This document shows positions 61,251 to 64,000 of a stretch of 64,000 nt of DNA, one piece after another. The notes below the pieces were generated by a model, which saw nothing but the letters and a program-made list of their open reading frames with translations, did no database searches and was not told where the DNA came from. The translations under genes and the position numbers were made by a program. The DNA is from Powellomyces hirtus (taxonomy: Eukaryota; Chytridiomycota; Chytridiomycetes; Spizellomycetales; Powellomycetaceae): contig JAHLKG010000024.1 of NCBI GenBank assembly GCA_025526995.1, forward strand, positions 124,001 through 188,000. The letters run 5' to 3'. Position 1 is the stretch's first letter. Every line of letters starts with the position of its first letter.

Positions 61251-64000
61251 TGTCTGAAGTCGAAAAAGGTTCGCATCCGGGTCTTTGCTGCTGCTGACTG
61301 CTGCTGCATCGTATGCTCATCTCCTACTCCCTTGCTACAGTCAAAGAGCACCACGACGAGGAGCACCACGTCGAGGTCACTGAGGACCTGGATCCCGAGT
61401 TGGAAAAGCTTCTGACCACTCCTCCGTTGGAAGGTCTGACCGATGCCGAGGCTGCTTCCCGTCTCGCTCAGTTTGGCCCCAACGCCATCCCTGAGAAAAA
61501 GACCAACCCGATCCTCAAGTTCCTGTCCTTCTTCACTGGCCCCCTGGCTTACCTGCTCGAAATCTCCACCATTGTCTGCGCCGTCGTTGAAAAGTGGGCC
61601 GAATTCGGTATTCTTGTTTTCGTCTTGCTCGCCAACGCCGGCATTGGTTTCCACGAGGAGGCCAAGGCTGAATCCGCCCTCGATGCCCTGAAAAACACTC
61701 TCGCTGCCAACTGTCGTGCGTGGCGTAACGGCCAGCTCGTCGAGGTCGAGGCCAAGTTCCTCGTCCCCGGTGACGTCATTGCCATCCGTCTCGGTGACAT
61801 TATCCCCGCCGACTGTCGTCTGCTCGGTATTGGTGTCACTGGAGAGGAGACCGAAGGTACTCTCCAGATCGACCAGGCTGCCCTCACCGGTGAATCCCTG
61901 CCCGTCAACAAGGGCAAGGGTGCCATCGCCTACTCGTCGTCCATCTGCAAGCAAGGTCAGATGTTGGGTATCGTTACCAAGACCGGTATCAACACCTACA
62001 TTGGTCGCGCTGCCAACTTGATCTCAAACACCAACGAACAAGGTCACTTCCAGAAGATTATCAACCACATTGGAAACTTCCTCATCGTGATCTCTGTCAC
62101 CATGGTCTTCATTGTCTTCTGCGTCCTCAAGTGGGGCCGTCACGAATCCTTCCTGGATTCTCTTACTACTGTTCTCATTCTCCTCATCGCCGCCATTCCC
62201 GTCGGTCTGCCCACTGTCATGTCCGTCACCATGGCTATAGGTGCCAACCAGTTGGCCCAGAAGCAGGTTATCGTCAAGCGTCTCACTGCTATCGAAGAAC
62301 TCGCCTCCGTCTCTACTCTGTGCTCTGACAAGACCGGTACCTTGACTCTCAACGAGCTGACCTTTGACAAGCCCTACCTGTCCAAGCACGGCAACACCAC
62401 CACCGACTTTGAAGGCAACGGCGTCTCATACACCGATCAGGACCTCCTCACCTATGCTTATATGGCTTCCGAGCCCGGAGCTCAGGACGCCATCGAAATG
62501 GCTGTCCGCAGTGCCGCCGAGGAGCGTGTTGAGATCCTGAAGCAGCGTGTCGGTCAGCACGACATTCCCGGTTACAAGGTGAACGGTTTCATTCCCTTCA
62601 ACCCCACCTCCAAGTACACAGAGGCCACCGTCACCAACACTGCCACTGGCGAGAGGTTCCGAACCATCAAGGGTGCTCCACCAGTCATTGTTCGTATGGT
62701 TGGTGGTCACGACCAGGCTAGCGAGGCCGTCACTGACTTTGCCCACCGTGGTCTGCGTGCCCTCGGTGTTGCTCGTACCGTTGACCCGGAGATGACCAAG
62801 TTTGAGATGGTCGGAATGATTTCTCTGCTTGACCCCCCTCGTCCCGACTCTGCTCACACCATTGCCGAATGCGCCAAGCTCGGTATCGTTGTCAAGATGA
62901 TCACTGGTGACCAGCTTATCATTGCCAAGGAGGTTGCTCAACGTCTCGGCATGCAACGTTGCATCCTCGATGCCCACGCTCTTATCGACCCCAATGTCAG
63001 CGAGGAGGATCTCACTGACCGTGTCATCAAGGCCGACGGTTTCGCCCACGTTATTCCCGAGCACAAGTACCGTGTCGTCGAGCTGATGCAGAACCGTGGT
63101 CAGCTGGTTGGTATGACTGGTGACGGTGTCAACGACGCTCCTGCGCTCAAGAAGGCCAACGTTGGTATTGCCGTCGAGGGTTGTACCGATGCCGCTCGTT
63201 CCGCTGCCGATATTGTCCTGCTTGCTTCTGGTCTCTCCACCATCGTTGACGGTGTCAAGACTTCCCGCGCCATTTTCCAACGTATGCGGTCGTACGCCCT
63301 GTACCGTATCGCCTCCACCATCCACTTCTTGCTCTTCTTCTTCATTTCTATCCTGGTCTTCAAGTTCACCATTCCCGATCTCTTGGTTCTCATGATTTGT
63401 GTGCTCAACGATGCCGCCACCCTGGTAATCTCTGTCGACAACGCTCGTATTTCCAAGCGTCCCGACAAGTGGAGGCTCGGTCAGCTCTTGACTCTGTCGT
63501 TCCTGCTCGGTGTCGGTCTCTGCATCATCTCGTACGCCCACTTCTTCGTCGCTCGTGATGTCTTCAAAGTAACAGACGGACAACTCAAGACCATCATGTA
63601 CCTCAACATCTCATCGTGCCCACACTTTGTCATTTTCTCTACCCGTGTCTCCACATGGTTCTGGAAATCTCGGCCATCATGGACATTCATCATCGCTATT
63701 GGTGGAACTCAAGTCATCGCCATGTTGATGTCCGTCTTTGGTGTGGAAGCTCTGGAAGCTGAGGCAATGTAAGTCCCGTGGTGAAACTCCTTGCTATGTG
63801 CTTATTTTGCTCGTTCCTAATCCATCGTTTCTGCCTTTCTCTAGTGGATGGGGATGGGGTTGCGGTGTCATGGCAGTCTCTCTTGTCGCTTTCATGTTCC
63901 TCGATGCCATCAAGGTCTACACCATTCGATACTGGTCCTACGAGCTTACCGCCACCTTGTGGCCATTCGGTGGCCGCAGGCAGGAACACAACCGTCGTGT
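61251..64000 (+). CDS. PMA1: Plasma-membrane H+-ATPase (P3A type), 3' end outside window
   Basis: Pumps protons out of the cell and energises nutrient uptake. Exons 61251-61269, 61341-63768, and 63845 to beyond the window. After MSEVEK, the cytosolic N-terminus is acidic and His-rich (EHHDEEHHVEV). P-ATPase landmarks: ALTGESLPVNKG (actuator TGES), AAIPVGLPTVMSVTMAIG (M4 with the PVGLP kink), phosphorylation site CSDKTGTLTLNE (Asp near residue 336), IKGAPPVIV, and hinge GDGVNDAPALKKANVG. Transmembrane helices M5-M8 follow (LYRIASTIHFLLFFFISILV and onward). The window ends after ATLWPFGGRRQEHNRR, before the C-terminal regulatory tail. Strong preference for C-ending codons indicates very high expression. 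Confidence 0.98.

Overview
The window is nuclear DNA from a fungus. It carries eukaryotic genes with many short GT-AG introns (mostly about 50-120 nt, two coding microexons of 21-22 nt), fungal-type genes (a chitin-synthase activator of the Skt5/Chs4 type with a CAAX end, a P-type plasma-membrane H+-ATPase, mitochondrial ILV5 and CPA1), and several genes absent from yeasts but typical of animals and zoosporic fungi (SKA1, an NSUN7-like protein, TTC36). That mix, plus a possible axonemal protein, suggests a flagellated early-diverging fungus such as a chytrid. The lineage is inference. All gene models were spliced by eye. Except where noted, exon lengths keep one open frame and join conserved protein motifs.

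Layout: 1-705 3' end of ARPC1 (+); 1138-4332 myotubularin phosphatase (-); 4578-7053 TYW1 (+); 8170-8598 small proline-rich protein (+); 9058-12496 VIP1/ASP1 inositol pyrophosphate kinase (+); 12859-14232 unknown, possibly axonemal (+); 14668-15538 MAM33 (-); 15811-16809 unknown (+); 17200-18582 CPA1 (-); 20327-21786 ILV5 (+); 22194-23245 complex I 30-kDa subunit (+); 23782-25819 SKA1 (-); 26895-28501 unknown (+); 29133-31129 GH32 invertase-like enzyme (-); 32104-35492 SKT5 (-); 36235-39335 SPP1/CXXC1 (+, apparent frameshift); 39720-42286 OST1/ribophorin I (-); 42568-43832 MMTAG2 (-); 44315-44708 glutaredoxin-like (+); 44831-45786 MMS2 (-); 46267-48068 MAS1 (-); 48554-50005 MTG1 (+); 50665-52127 HPM1 (+); 52338-54067 RPA49 (-); 54327-57406 NSUN7-like (+); 57620-58541 TTC36 (-); 61251 to the window end PMA1 (+, partial).

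Most of the window is ordinary housekeeping sequence. CPA1 and ILV5, both mitochondrial amino-acid biosynthesis enzymes, are divergently transcribed from a 1.74-kb spacer with a perfect TGAGTCA site and TGACTGAT arrays. Three loci stand out: SKA1, with a 54-residue Asn run inside its microtubule-binding domain; the NSUN7-like protein, where both usual catalytic cysteines are missing; and the 25.8-29.1 kb stretch, which holds an unrecognised four-exon gene, a 103-bp hairpin element, a 74-bp tandem duplication and long G runs. I found no tRNA, rRNA, CRISPR array or intact transposon.
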